Shown: positions 16,804-26,095, numbered from the stretch's first letter. The stretch: 33,866 nt of DNA from Bacteroidota bacterium (GCA_024278075.1 JAJRTW010000227.1:1-33866); one strand, 5' to 3'. Translations and numbers: made by a program. Notes: generated by a model from the sequence alone, not told the origin.

Positions 16804-19071
16804 TCAACCGGCATTTTGCTTTCTGATTAGGTTAAGTGCCGAACCGTTCTTGAACCACTCGATCTGTGCCTTGTTGTAAGTATGGTTCAAGGCGATTTCA
16901 TCCTTACTGCCATCGGCGTGGCGGGCAACGAGTGGTAATTGTTTGCCCGGGGCAAATTCGGCCAGGCCGAGAATGTCGAAAGTATCATCTTCCAGAATTT
17001 TATCATAATCAGATTTGTCGGCAAAAGTTAGTCCCAGCATACCCTGCTTTTTGAGATTCGTTTCGTGAATTCTCGCAAACGAGCGAACGATAACGGCACG
17101 AACGCCAAGATGGCGCGGCTCCATTGCAGCATGCTCCCGCGAAGAGCCTTCGCCGTAATTCTCATCGCCAACAACTATTGTTGCAATCCCATTCTTCTTA
17201 TAGGCCCTCTGCACATCCGGCACGCCGCCATAAACACCGCTAATCTGGTTTTTAACCTTATTGGCCTCGCCGTTATAATAATTAACTGCACCTGTGAGCA
17301 TATTATCAGATATATTGTCGAGATGCCCGCGAAACCGCAGCCATGGCCCTGCCATAGAGATATGGTCTGTAGTGCATTTGCCTTTGGCTTTGATTAATAA
17401 TTTCAGTCCGAGCAGGTCATTGCCATCCCACGGCTCAAAAGGCGTAAGCAATTGCAGCCTCTTGGATTCGGGATTGACCTTAATTTCCACCCCACTGCCG
17501 TCATCGGTCGGTGCGGCATATCCGGGGTCTTTCACGTCAAATCCCTTGGCCGGAAGCTCATCGCCGGCCGGCTCGCTGAGCATTACTTCTTCGCCGTTGT
17601 CATTGACAAGCTTATCTGTCAGCGGATTGAAAAGCATACTGCCCGAGATAGCCATAGCAGTTACAATTTCCGGCGATGCAACGAAGCCGTGCGTGTTAGG
17701 GTTGCCGTCATTTCTCTTCGCAAAATTCCTATTGAAGGATGTAATAATCGAATTTTTCTCCTGATTCTCCGCTCCATCTCTTGCCCATTGCCCGATACAC
17801 GGGCCGCAGGCATTGGCCAGCACAACTCCGCCAATATTCGTAAAAATCTCTACGAATCCGTCCCTTTCAATCGTATATCGCACCTGCTCGGAGCCGGGAG
17901 AAATCAGGAATCCGGCTTTTGCCTTTAGGCCCTTGTCCGCCGCCTGTTTTGCAAGCGAAGCCGATCGTGATATATCCTCATAGGATGAATTAGTGCATGA
18001 CCCGATTAACCCTACTTCCAATTTCTCAGGCCAGTTGTTTTCGACTACTGTTTTGGCAAATTGTGAAATAGGAGTTGCAAGGTCGGGAGTGAACGGGCCA
18101 TTAATATGCGGTTCAAGTTCCGACAGGTTTATCTCGATTACTTCATCGAAATATTTCTCAGGAGTATCGTATACTTCGGCATCGCCCGTCAGATGTGGGG
18201 CAATGCTTTGAGCCAGGCCAGCCACCTCTTTTCTGCCGGTAGCCGCAAGGTAGTCATACATCTTTTTGTCATAGCCGAAAAGCGAAGTGGTAGCACCGAT
18301 TTCCGCACCCATATTACAGATTGTGCCTTTGCCCGTGCAGGAAACAGAATCCGCACCCGGGCCGAAGTATTCTACGATAGCGCCGGTTCCGCCCTTAACG
18401 GTTAGGATGCCGGCTACTTTAAGGATAACATCTTTGGCAGAAGTCCAGCCGCTCATTTTTCCGGTTAATTTAATCCCAATAAGTTTCGGGAATTTCAATT
18501 CCCATGGCATACCGGCCATAACGTCGACGGCGTCGGCACCGCCAACACCAACCGCCACCATTCCCAATCCGCCGGCGTTCACCGTGTGCGAATCCGTCCC
18601 GATCATCATTCCGCCCGGGAAAGCGTAATTCTCGAGTACTACCTGGTGAATAATCCCAGCCCCCGGCTTCCAAAATCCGATACCGTATTTATTCGAGACC
18701 GAAGCCAGGAAATCGTATACTTCGCTGTTCATGTCTTTGGCAGCGGGCAGGTCTTTCGCCGCTCCGGTTTTCGCTACAATCAGGTGGTCGCAATGCACAG
18801 TTGACGGCACAGCTGCCTTTGGCTTGCCGGCCATCATAAATTGCAAGAGTGCCATCTGGGCGGTTGCATCCTGCATAGCAACACGGTCGGGTGCGAAATC
18901 AACGTAATCCTCTCCACGCCCGAAGCATCTTAAATCCCCGGAATCAAACAAATGCGAGTAGAGAATCTTTTCGGCAAATGTGAGAGGCCGGCCAATCGCT
19001 TTGCGGGCTTTTTCCACTTTTGCCTGCAATCCGCCATAATGCTTTCTTATCATTTCAATATCAAAAATCAT
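16804..19071 (-). CDS. acn: Aconitate hydratase (mitochondrial type)
   Basis: The 755-residue enzyme interconverts citrate and isocitrate through cis-aconitate in the TCA cycle. The three [4Fe-4S] ligands are Cys359 ([11 protein letters not shown]) and Cys422/Cys425 ([11 protein letters not shown]), matching mitochondrial aconitase almost position for position. Also present are the substrate-binding [13 protein letters not shown] (158-170), the C-terminal swivel-domain motif [15 protein letters not shown], and [18 protein letters not shown]. Length and sequence style match the mitochondrial-type enzyme common in Bacteroidota and Chlorobiota rather than the longer AcnA or AcnB. It diverges from sat across a 458-bp intergenic region. 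No sign of truncation. Confidence 0.96.
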   Translation of the reverse strand: MIFDIEMIRKHYGGLQAKVEKARKAIGRPLTFAEKILYSHLFDSGDLRCFGRGEDYVDFAPDRVAMQDATAQMALLQFMMAGKPKAAVPSTVHCDHLIVAKTGAAKDLPAAKDMNSEVYDFLASVSNKYGIGFWKPGAGIIHQVVLENYAFPGGMMIGTDSHTVNAGGLGMVAVGVGGADAVDVMAGMPWELKFPKLIGIKLTGKMSGWTSAKDVILKVAGILTVKGGTGAIVEYFGPGADSVSCTGKGTICNMGAEIGATTSLFGYDKKMYDYLAATGRKEVAGLAQSIAPHLTGDAEVYDTPEKYFDEVIEINLSELEPHINGPFTPDLATPISQFAKTVVENNWPEKLEVGLIGSCTNSSYEDISRSASLAKQAADKGLKAKAGFLISPGSEQVRYTIERDGFVEIFTNIGGVVLANACGPCIGQWARDGAENQEKNSIITSFNRNFAKRNDGNPNTHGFVASPEIVTAMAISGSMLFNPLTDKLVNDNGEEVMLSEPAGDELPAKGFDVKDPGYAAPTDDGSGVEIKVNPESKRLQLLTPFEPWDGNDLLGLKLLIKAKGKCTTDHISMAGPWLRFRGHLDNISDNMLTGAVNYYNGEANKVKNQISGVYGGVPDVQRAYKKNGIATIVVGDENYGEGSSREHAAMEPRHLGVRAVIVRSFARIHETNLKKQGMLGLTFADKSDYDKILEDDTFDILGLAEFAPGKQLPLVARHADGSKDEIALNHTYNKAQIEWFKNGSALNLIRKQNAG

Positions 19072-19529
19072 AATGCTATCCTTTAATAATATCGTTGTAA
19101 ATAGGAATTCAAAGTTAAGAAACTAATCTGCTAAAGGCAATTAATTTTGCATGAATTACTTGTGAATTTGAACACTGCTGCGAATACGAAAACCAGCTTA
19201 TCTTTACACCAATAGCATATTAATGTGAATAAATAATAAATTGTAAATTGATAGGTGCTGATTCCGAATTTAGTGAGTATCAAAATTTAATTCGATTATC
19301 ATTGTTCCATGATATGATTACCGCCATGCAGGAATCATCATAAATATATCCAAACAAGTCACTTATATTGAATCCCGCAAAAATTAGATTGCCCTAAACA
19401 ATTAATTATTAAATAGTTGCCACAAACCGGATACACAAAAATATTTTCAATTGATTCGGGATTTTCGGGTCTTTATATTGCATAATATTTTGTTTTTCTG
19501 AAATAATGAAGAGTAATTCGGAGCAAATA
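19072..19529. promoter_or_regulatory. Divergent intergenic region between aconitase and sat
   Basis: No gene is seen in 458 bp of AT-rich DNA between the divergent aconitase and sat genes, so both promoters should lie here. The stretch TTTATATTGCATAATATTTTG at about 19471-19491 is a plausible AT-rich promoter core for sat, but I cannot name a sigma factor or operator. GGAG at 19520-19523 is the sat ribosome binding site. Confidence 0.4.
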
Positions 19530-20759
19530 ATGGCATTGACCAAATTGATAAGCCCACACGGAAGTCAGGATTTAATTGAATTGATTCTTAAAGGAAAGCA
19601 GCTTGATGAAGAAAGGAAAAAAGCCGAAGGCCTTAAGAAAATATATATTTCAAGCCGCGAATCCGGCGACCTGATAATGCTCGGCATCGGCGGTTTTACA
19701 CCTCTTACCGGGTTCATGGGATATGAGGACTGGAAAAGTGTTTGCAGCGATATGAAGCTTTCATCGTTGAAAGGCCTGTTCTGGCCGATTCCGATTACTC
19801 TTTCAACGGATAGGGAATCGGCGGATTCGATAGCAATCGGCGAGGAAGTTGCTTTGTATTCTAATGAATATGGCGAAATTATTGCCACAATGAAGGTGGG
19901 GGAAAAATATAGAATCGATAAGGAATTCGAATGCAATAATGTATTCTTAACCGCCTATATGGAGCATCCGGGCGTCAGAATGGTGATGGAGCAGAAAGAA
20001 ATTAACCTGGCCGGGCCTGTCAAGGTGTTGTCGGAAGGGCCGTTCCCCACTGAATTTGCAAATATTTATCAGCGCCCGTCCGAGTCCCGCAAAATATTTT
20101 TGGATAGGAGCTGGAAAACTATTGCCGCCCTGCAGCTGCGGAACCCAATGCACCGCAGCCATGAGTATCTGTCAAAAATCGCTCTCGAGGTCTCCGACGG
20201 CCTCTACATACATCAGTTAATTGGCAGGCTTAAACCGGGTGATATTCCGGCGGATGTCCGTGTGGATTGTATAAATGCCCTTGTTGACAACTATTTCGTC
20301 AAAGGTTCGGTGATCACTGGCGGATACCCTCTGGATATGCGTTATGCCGGGCCGCGAGAGGGCCTGCTGCATGCTCTGTTTCGCCAGAATTATGGTTGCT
20401 CCCATATTATTATAGGCCGCGACCATGCCGGGGTTGGCAATTACTATGGCCCGTTCGACGCCCAGGATATTTTCGACGAATTATGGGATGGGGCAATTTT
20501 GTGCCGGCCCCTTAGAATCGACTGGACGTTCTATTGCAGGAAATGCGAAGGCATGGCTTCGATGAAAACCTGCCCTCATACTAAGGAAAGCAGATTGTTG
20601 CTAAGCGGCACTATGCTAAGAAAATCCCTAACCGAAGGCAATGAGATTCCACCGGAATTCAGCCGCCCCGAAGTCTTGGAGATTCTAAGTAAATATTATT
20701 CCGGTTTGACCGACAAAACGGAAATTAAACTGAATAGGGCTGCTATCGGATTGTTGTAA
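19530..20759 (+). CDS. sat: Sulfate adenylyltransferase (ATP sulfurylase), dissimilatory type
   Basis: The enzyme interconverts sulfate plus ATP with APS plus pyrophosphate. I start it at the ATG at 19530, six bases after GGAG, giving 409 residues; an upstream ATG at 19506 would add eight unlikely residues. The active-site motifs are [10 protein letters not shown] (202-211), which carries the Q-x-R-N and H-x-x-H residues, and GRDHAGVG (296-303). A zinc-binding motif, C336-x2-C339-x8-C348-x-H350 ([15 protein letters not shown]), is typical of the homo-oligomeric Sat of sulfate reducers and sulfur oxidisers. There is no APS-kinase domain. It is followed by dsrC on the same strand, which places it in dissimilatory rather than assimilatory metabolism. 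Direction (sulfate reduction or sulfur oxidation) cannot be told from this gene. Confidence 0.96.
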   Translation: MALTKLISPHGSQDLIELILKGKQLDEERKKAEGLKKIYISSRESGDLIMLGIGGFTPLTGFMGYEDWKSVCSDMKLSSLKGLFWPIPITLSTDRESADSIAIGEEVALYSNEYGEIIATMKVGEKYRIDKEFECNNVFLTAYMEHPGVRMVMEQKEINLAGPVKVLSEGPFPTEFANIYQRPSESRKIFLDRSWKTIAALQLRNPMHRSHEYLSKIALEVSDGLYIHQLIGRLKPGDIPADVRVDCINALVDNYFVKGSVITGGYPLDMRYAGPREGLLHALFRQNYGCSHIIIGRDHAGVGNYYGPFDAQDIFDELWDGAILCRPLRIDWTFYCRKCEGMASMKTCPHTKESRLLLSGTMLRKSLTEGNEIPPEFSRPEVLEILSKYYSGLTDKTEIKLNRAAIGLL

Positions 20760-20888
20760 TATTATTTTACTCTTTATTTTTCGACTAATTGATTGCACCC
20801 GCGCTGGAAGATAGCAAAGCGGACCGCTTGCAGTCAACAAATAACTCTTCTATAACTATACTTTAAAATATATTATTTGAGAATATAC

Positions 20889-21206
20889 ATGCCGTTTTTT
20901 AAATACGAAAATGTTAAAGTCGAAGTAGATGAAGATGGTTTTTTGGACAACCCGGAAGAATGGGATGAAGATATCGCTAAGGCTCTTGCCGCTTCCGAAG
21001 ATATTTACGAATTATCCGAAGGCCATTGGAATCTTATTTATTACTTAAGGGAATACTATAATAAATATGGCATAGCCCCAATGATCCGCAAACTTTGCAA
21101 AGAAACCGGCTTTACTCTGAAGAATATTTATGAGCTATTCCCGTCCGGCCCGGCCAAGGGAGCTTGCAAGGTTGCCGGCTTGCCAAAGCCTACGGGTTGT
21201 GTATGA
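20889..21206 (+). CDS. dsrC: DsrC sulfur-carrier protein
   Basis: The protein has 105 residues from the ATG at 20889 (the frame extends to a TTG at 20877). DsrC carries sulfur as a trisulfide between dissimilatory sulfite reductase DsrAB and the DsrMKJOP membrane complex. The C-terminal arm KGACKVAGLPKPTGCV has both conserved cysteines, ten residues apart, with the last Cys penultimate. This distinguishes true DsrC from TusE or single-Cys homologues. The core WNLIYYLREYYNKYGIAPMIRKLCKETG and NIYELFPSGPAKG are canonical. It lies 129 bp after sat, likely in the same transcript. dsrAB is not in the window. No obvious terminator follows. Confidence 0.95.
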   Translation: MPFFKYENVKVEVDEDGFLDNPEEWDEDIAKALAASEDIYELSEGHWNLIYYLREYYNKYGIAPMIRKLCKETGFTLKNIYELFPSGPAKGACKVAGLPKPTGCV

Positions 21207-21427
21207 TGCCGGCAGCTGTACGTGGTTATCGCTGGTCTCGGGAGTTGGCCCTACGGTACTACCCCTTCATTTTTACTTACTTTTGGCCCGGGAGACAGCT
21301 GCTGAGGAATCAATCGCTCGATATTTATTGTCGATGTTAACATTATTACCGACGCAAGCATTACTAGATGACATCCTGCATATATGTTCATACGCAGCAG
21401 CATTGAATTTGCTCTGCTATAGTAAAA

Positions 21428-21802
21428 TTAATTTATTATCGTAAAACGGATTCTTATCGTATCAATTTGTGTACAGATTATCCCCACACCGCCCCGGCAA
21501 GTTTCAATCTCAACATAATCAACACCAGTATAGCCACTGTTTGGTTTGCATCTGTAAACGATGGTCATACCTCTATTTTCATCCCTGAACAATTCACTTA
21601 TCTCCATATTCTGAGCTTGTTTAATGATTGATGCCCCTTCCTCATCTCCGCTAAATTCCAAATCATATAAAAATATTTCTGAGTTACTTATTGTGAAATC
21701 AATAATATTTTGCGATTCACTGCTTGTTGTATTGTCATTGCCACAACTTGCAAAGATAAGAGCAAATATAATTACACAGCTTGGTTTAATAATAGCATCC
21801 AT
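21428..21802 (-). CDS. Small lipoprotein (hypothetical)
   Basis: The protein has 124 residues with a type II signal peptide: MDAIIKPSCVIIFALIFASC, the lipobox FASC with Cys20 followed by Gly-Asn-Asp. The Ser/Thr/Asn-rich linker after the Cys is usual for a surface lipoprotein. The rest looks like one beta-sandwich; YRCKPNSGYTGVDYVEIETC resembles the Y-x-P-x-x-G-Y-x-G-x-D strand of cadherin-like or Ig-like bacterial modules. It contains three cysteines in the C-terminal half that could form a disulfide. It is the last of four minus-strand envelope genes (24663 down to 21428), 110 bp from the preceding barrel gene. No specific function. Confidence 0.7.
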   Translation of the reverse strand: MDAIIKPSCVIIFALIFASCGNDNTTSSESQNIIDFTISNSEIFLYDLEFSGDEEGASIIKQAQNMEISELFRDENRGMTIVYRCKPNSGYTGVDYVEIETCRGGVGIICTQIDTIRIRFTIIN

Positions 21803-21912
21803 GATTATAAGACATCCATGATTCTGATTTATTGTTGAAAACGATGGCTTGTATTTCGTGACGGATCATGTTTTAGATTATTTATATTCATCCCCTACAA
21901 TAAAACTTCGAA

Positions 21913-22668
21913 TCACCAAGTAAAGACATTATATTTCAGAGAAATCTGGGGAGATATAAGATATTCCTGTCTTTCGGAAATGCTGTAATATTTCAAATTT
22001 GCACCTACCGAGAAGGGCCCATCGAAAGGATATGTATAGCCTATGGAAAGCAAAAAGCCCATATCCCATTCGCCGCTTTGCTGAACCGAGTTGATTAACT
22101 TAGCATCGAAAGTAGCATATAAATAATAGACGCCCAGGCCGGTGGATATGTCAAAATTCCACTTGTTCATCGAAAATATTAATAGTATCGGGACAGCATT
22201 CAGGGATGCCTTTGCATTCGTTGTTCCATATTTGGTTTCAATTCCTTGCTTCTCGAAAGAGGAAAGCTTCAGATATGCACTCTCTATCCCTACTCTGAGC
22301 AAATTGTCGGGCTCCCACATTATCCTCAAGCCAACCGGCAGCCCGCTCCTGGAATAACTTGGCTCGCCGGCCAATTCCGAATTCAGCTTGTATGACCAGC
22401 CGGCAAAAATTTCAGTTGATAAGGTGTAATCCGAATCCTTATCAAGGCATAGTAAATACAAAGGATTGCTTATGATAAGTATCAAGAGAAGAAAATATTT
22501 GTTGTGACGAGTCAACCATTGTTTTTCATTACAAGAAAACATACGTCGAGGAAAGCGATTCATCGGAGTTTGGCCTGCGGAGCAAGCATTCCCAAATCTG
22601 AATTTGGGAATGAGGATAAAGAGAAGTAAATATTTGTATATTTTATTGATCTTTAATGTAATATTCAT
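21913..22668 (-). CDS. Outer-membrane beta-barrel-like protein with an in-frame repeat insertion at the N-terminus
   Basis: I start at the ATG at 22668 (the frame extends to a TTG at 22677), giving 251 residues. The mature part, from about LCLDKDSDYTL on, is barrel-like (LSTEIFAGWSYKL, LRVGIESAYLKLSSF, NFDISTGLGVYYLYATF, FSVGANLKYYSI) and ends LKYNVFTW with a C-terminal aromatic. The N-terminus is odd: two similar hydrophobic segments, KYLLLFILI and KYFLLLILI, flank about 35 residues read from an intergenic repeat (IPKFRFGNACSAGQTP). Restarting at the internal Met46 codon (22542) would give a normal signal peptide, so translation may now begin there. It overlaps the end of the glycerophosphodiesterase gene by 26 bp, so it is in the same operon. 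No ligand known. Confidence 0.7.
   Translation of the reverse strand: MNITLKINKIYKYLLLFILIPKFRFGNACSAGQTPMNRFPRRMFSCNEKQWLTRHNKYFLLLILIISNPLYLLCLDKDSDYTLSTEIFAGWSYKLNSELAGEPSYSRSGLPVGLRIMWEPDNLLRVGIESAYLKLSSFEKQGIETKYGTTNAKASLNAVPILLIFSMNKWNFDISTGLGVYYLYATFDAKLINSVQQSGEWDMGFLLSIGYTYPFDGPFSVGANLKYYSISERQEYLISPQISLKYNVFTW
22484..22637. repeat. 19-bp direct repeats flanking a 116-bp inserted repeat element
   Basis: AAGAGAAG-N-AAATATTTGT occurs at 22484-22502 and 22619-22637 with one mismatch. The 116 bp between them includes the hairpin TTCCCAAAT-CTGA-ATTTGGGAA (about 22589-22610) and a string (TTTGGCCTGCGGAGCAAGC) that is not like the neighbouring coding sequence. Related pieces of the hairpin are near 26208 and 10912. 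The duplication-plus-insert is 135 bp, exactly 45 codons, so the barrel frame survives. Confidence 0.75.
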
Positions 22669-23911
22669 AAGCAACAAGAGTTGGGTAATTTGTCAATATT
22701 CCGTCAAATTTACTTTCATTAATGAATTTGCGTATGAAACCCGGTTCGTCCAAAGTCCATACCACCGTCTTTCGGCCTTCGCTTTGCATTGCCTCTACTT
22801 GATTAGTCAGATAGCCCAGTGTCCACCGAGGTGCCCAAACTTTTGAGTTGGATTTCCGGACGTCGTCTATGCTTAATTCACATAATTTTAATGCTGTTTC
22901 ATATTCGCTGCCGGACACAATGAAATCAAATATTTCCCGAGTTGGCATCCCCACCAGTATCACAAGGTCCCTTCCCCGCTGATTGGCCATCTTCATGTAG
23001 TTGTTCATAACAGGGATGGATATCCTTGCTGCCTCAACTGACTTAATATCAAGCCATACGAATTTAATATTTGTCTTTTTAATCACTACCTCCAGGGCTT
23101 CGCTTAAAGTCGGGATTATTTCGCCTTTTTTAAGTGTGCAAAAATTCTTCACCTGATACAGATAATAATTTTCGACCGGCCCGACCATATATTCTCCTTT
23201 GATGAGCCTTGTATTAAAGTTATCATCATGATAGAGAATCGGCTCTTTATCTTTGGTCAGTCTAATATCAATTTCGATGGCATTGGCACCTAGAATTTCA
23301 GCATATTGGATAATTTCCAGGCTGTTTTCGGAATATGGCAGCAGGTCGGAATTTCTGCCGCCTCCCCTGTGGGCCACAATATAAAAGCCATCGTTAACTT
23401 TTAACGGCTTAATATATTCTAATGAAATGCTGCTTCTTGATGTCCCATCTTCGTTGGCAAAGCCGCTCAGAATGACTTTGCCGGGTGGCAATTCCTGCAA
23501 TAACTCTTTGGCACCTTCCATATATGCTATATGCAGGCGGATATTCCCGCTTCTGTCGGATTGGGCAAATCGCCAATAGCCCTCGAACACCAAAGATGAA
23601 TCGAGGCTTCCGCCCTTCAATACCATATACGCTTCGTTTCGGCGGGCAAATACGGACATAGTGGTGCCGGACCATTTGACAACTACTGTGTCGCCAAACA
23701 TTTTCTTTCCGGTACGAACTTTGTATAACCCGCTAATCTTTTTCTTGATGAATCCATTTAAAGATGTGGTATTCTTTAGTTGGCTATCGGCAAATCCGGT
23801 GATATTCACACTATAATCGCCTTTGCACGAAGATAATATAATCGAAGAAAACAGAATTGATGATAAAACTATTAAGGACAGAAACAGGATATTTAAATTT
23901 GACATTTTCAC
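22643..23911 (-). CDS. Glycerophosphodiester phosphodiesterase-family lipoprotein
   Basis: The protein has 422 residues. A lipoprotein signal peptide ends in LSSC with Cys29. Residues about 30-170 form an extra N-terminal beta-rich region without a family I know. Residues about 175-420 are a GDPD TIM barrel: AHRGGG (His181, Arg182), SENSLE (Glu195, Asn196), AIEIDIRLTKD (Glu213, Asp215), PILYHDD (His228), and later WLDIKS, VWTLDEPGFI and DGILTNYP. The catalytic His and metal-binding acidic residues are present, so hydrolysis of glycerophosphodiesters (or a related phosphodiester) in the periplasm or at the surface is likely. Its ATG overlaps the TGA of the upstream barrel gene as ATGA, which points to translational coupling, and its end overlaps the next barrel gene. 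Confidence 0.88.
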   Translation of the reverse strand: MKMSNLNILFLSLIVLSSILFSSIILSSCKGDYSVNITGFADSQLKNTTSLNGFIKKKISGLYKVRTGKKMFGDTVVVKWSGTTMSVFARRNEAYMVLKGGSLDSSLVFEGYWRFAQSDRSGNIRLHIAYMEGAKELLQELPPGKVILSGFANEDGTSRSSISLEYIKPLKVNDGFYIVAHRGGGRNSDLLPYSENSLEIIQYAEILGANAIEIDIRLTKDKEPILYHDDNFNTRLIKGEYMVGPVENYYLYQVKNFCTLKKGEIIPTLSEALEVVIKKTNIKFVWLDIKSVEAARISIPVMNNYMKMANQRGRDLVILVGMPTREIFDFIVSGSEYETALKLCELSIDDVRKSNSKVWAPRWTLGYLTNQVEAMQSEGRKTVVWTLDEPGFIRKFINESKFDGILTNYPTLVAYEYYIKDQ

Positions 23912-24663
23912 AGTATAAAACCAATAATGAATTCGGGAAACATCCTCTTGTTATCAGAAGTTGAAACGGCCAGCCACGACTGGTACATGAAAGTTGCATA
24001 GTTTAGCCTGACTGCCAACAGGAAATCATTGTCTTTCCAAAAAGGTTGTTCAATTGCAAACGATACGGCATATCCTGCCATTTTATTTCTTTGGTTATAT
24101 AGGCTGGTTTCGCCCACTGAAGTGTTCTGGTTTGTTATTATAAGCATCTCGGCTTTGATGGTCAGATACACCTCTTCCAGGTCTGCTCCTATCGAAATAA
24201 AAGGATAGTTCATCCATCCGGTTGCCACTATATCGAATCCATCAATATCGGCAAAACCGTACCAATAAGCAGTGTTGTCGCCAATTGAAAAGGAGAAATC
24301 ATCATAGGAATAAGACCATTGCAAGCCGATGGATGCCTGATTGGCTATGTAAACCGCACTTACCCTGGTATTAATTGAAAAATTATAAGGCAAGCCCAAT
24401 CTTAGTTGATAGTCAAGCACCGGCACTTGCCGAATTTCCTCTTCCACAATCGCCCGTGGGAGAATAGCTAATGAAATGCCTGCCGTATGGCTAATATCCC
24501 AGGCTGGTATTGCTTTGGGAAAATAAACGAATTCACGCTGTGCAGATAGATTCTGCATAAGCAAAGAAAGGGGCAGTATCAATAACGCTATATATTTTAT
24601 AAACTTATTCAATAGTATATTTTCATTTATCTTAATAGGCTCAATTTTGAATAGAGATACCAT
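23908..24663 (-). CDS. Outer-membrane beta-barrel-like protein (hypothetical)
   Basis: This 251-residue protein is first in a minus-strand envelope operon. The N-terminus has a long basic n-region (MVSLFKIEPIKINENILLNKFIKY) and then a hydrophobic core IALLILPLSLLM and cleavage near LSAQ. The mature part is barrel-like with many aromatic strands (LRLGLPYNFSINTRVSAVYI, IGLQWSYSYDDFSFSI, VYLTIKAEMLII, FLLAVRLNYATFMYQSWLAV) and ends EFIIGFIL. Its stop codon overlaps the start of the glycerophosphodiesterase-like lipoprotein by four bases (ATGA), so the two are probably made in linked amounts and may act together. No named family recognised. Confidence 0.72.
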   Translation of the reverse strand: MVSLFKIEPIKINENILLNKFIKYIALLILPLSLLMQNLSAQREFVYFPKAIPAWDISHTAGISLAILPRAIVEEEIRQVPVLDYQLRLGLPYNFSINTRVSAVYIANQASIGLQWSYSYDDFSFSIGDNTAYWYGFADIDGFDIVATGWMNYPFISIGADLEEVYLTIKAEMLIITNQNTSVGETSLYNQRNKMAGYAVSFAIEQPFWKDNDFLLAVRLNYATFMYQSWLAVSTSDNKRMFPEFIIGFIL

Positions 24664-24835
24664 ATCTTATGGTTGAATAGCATCCAAGTACTAAATATCG
24701 CAGTAAGATGCTACATTTTGGGCTAAATTGCACTATCTTAGATGCCTTTTCGGAAGCAGCGAAATATATAGCTAAAACTAACATTACACCGTCTCATCCC
24801 AAATCCTTTCGGCTTGGCTCGTGACAGGCCCTACT

Positions 24836-24911
24836 GTCGTGTCAACTGTACTATGTCATTCCGGACTTGTTGAGTCAAGTGAAATCCCGCTATCGGGAAT
24901 CCGGAATCCAT
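24836..24911 (+). repeat. 76-bp dispersed repeat, copy B
   Basis: This matches the reverse complement of 16697-16772 at 72 of 76 positions by eye. The two copies are in inverted orientation and bracket aconitase, sat, dsrC and the envelope operon. Confidence 0.85.
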
Positions 24912-24991
24912 TTTGATACATCCAAATAGCCCGTGAATACTGGATTAGCTTCGCTGCTACTTCGTGGTCTGAAACGAGTTCTGCAATGACA
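24854..24991. repeat. Repeat element with TGTCATT / AATGACA ends
   Basis: It starts TGTCATTCCGGACTTG and ends GTTCTGCAATGACA, so the outer seven bases are inverted copies. The left half is shared with the 76-bp repeat. It belongs to the same structural class as 10952-11037 and 30572-30612. Confidence 0.5.
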
Positions 24992-25135
24992 AGTCATAAT
25001 AATCAGGTACATATTCTGAGTGTTTCTCTTTTATTACCGGACACTACTGTCATTCCCATTTAATCGTTGATTGTTCCATTCCCATTTCTTGCAGCGGGTA
25101 ATATAAATAATAATCCCGGGCAGATACCAATATCC

Positions 25136-26095
25136 CTATAAATGCTTCTCGTTCAAATACTTCATCGTAACCGCATTTACAAGGTTAGTGAATGTTAGGT
25201 TCAACGGCGTTTGAATATAATGCTTTCTGCCGTATTCAACAATTTTGCCACAGAAATAATCAATTTCCGTTTCTCTGTTGTTCTGAATATCAACTGCCAG
25301 GGTTGGTGTATGATCACCGGCATTCTTTAGTTCTCTCATGCACATCTTCACAAAATTCGGTTCGAATTTAATGCCCTCGGCATTGGCCACCTCGACGGAT
25401 TCGAGTATTGACTGTTCGATAATTTCAACGGTATCGGAATTGGACATTGCTTCTTTAATTGTCAGGTTCGACAGCCCGCAAATGGAGCTGACAGCAGAAA
25501 TCAGAATTGCTTTTCGCCAGATTTGACTTGCTATTGTAAACGAATCCATGCTCTCGGTTTGCAGGCCGGTTGCGGTGAACAGCGATGCTATCTCGGTGGA
25601 AACGTTGGTGTTGGTATCATCCAGCGAGGCAATGTAGTTCGGCGGGGTGAAAAATGAAACGTTGATTACGTTGGGCGCCTGCATAACACCGGCAAAATTC
25701 GGTACTAAACGCAGTATCTGAGATTCGTTGAAATGGCTGGTATATTTAAAACTTATGTCGATCCCGTCTTGGGCGCACACAAGAAAAATATCCTTATGCT
25801 TGTATTTTTCAACCAAATCAAGCATGTTATCAGCGTCGTAGGACTTTACACTTGCAATCAGAATATTAATGTCGTGGTCTAAAAGCTCAACAATCGACGA
25901 ATAGTTATAACTGAAAAACTCCGATTTGTTGATAAAGCCGTTAAGCTCGATACCACTATTCCTGATCAGGTTCATTTTGCTTTTATTATGATCGCATATA
26001 GCAACTTCACAGCCATAGCTCTTTAAATGCACCGCAAGAATCATCCCGACCGGGCCAAGGCCCACAATGCCAATTTTATGTTTGTTATTCTCCAT
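25136..26095 (-). CDS. 2-dehydropantoate 2-reductase family protein (ketopantoate reductase-like)
   Basis: From the ATG at 26095 the protein has 319 residues; the frame extends upstream to a GTG at 26134, but the ATG places the NADP-binding motif at the usual distance from the N-terminus. The Rossmann motif GIVGLGPVGMILAVHL has its glycines at about 12-17. The C-terminal helical domain carries the probable catalytic Lys195 (IWRKAILISAVSSICGL) and the DIQNNRETEIDYFCGKIVEYGR block with the conserved acidic residue near 277. These are the landmarks of PanE/ApbA enzymes, which reduce ketopantoate to pantoate for CoA synthesis. Paralogues act on other 2-oxo acids, and no pan genes are nearby, so the symbol panE is not certain. 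Confidence 0.85.
   Translation of the reverse strand: MENNKHKIGIVGLGPVGMILAVHLKSYGCEVAICDHNKSKMNLIRNSGIELNGFINKSEFFSYNYSSIVELLDHDINILIASVKSYDADNMLDLVEKYKHKDIFLVCAQDGIDISFKYTSHFNESQILRLVPNFAGVMQAPNVINVSFFTPPNYIASLDDTNTNVSTEIASLFTATGLQTESMDSFTIASQIWRKAILISAVSSICGLSNLTIKEAMSNSDTVEIIEQSILESVEVANAEGIKFEPNFVKMCMRELKNAGDHTPTLAVDIQNNRETEIDYFCGKIVEYGRKHYIQTPLNLTFTNLVNAVTMKYLNEKHL

Larger units (their letters stand above)
24664..25135. other. Intergenic region with dispersed repeats
   Basis: No gene is visible in 472 bp. The right two-thirds is repeat DNA: copy B of the 76-bp repeat (24836-24911), within a 138-bp element ending in inverted TGTCATT/AATGACA (24854-24991), and TTACCGGACACT near 25037, related to the 22-bp repeat at the window ends. 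The left part should hold the promoter of the envelope operon starting at 24663. Confidence 0.5.

Noticed and set aside
21130-21444. 104-codon frame overlapping the end of dsrC
   Set aside because: It runs out of frame over the well-conserved DsrC C-terminus and then into non-coding DNA; there is no family resemblance.
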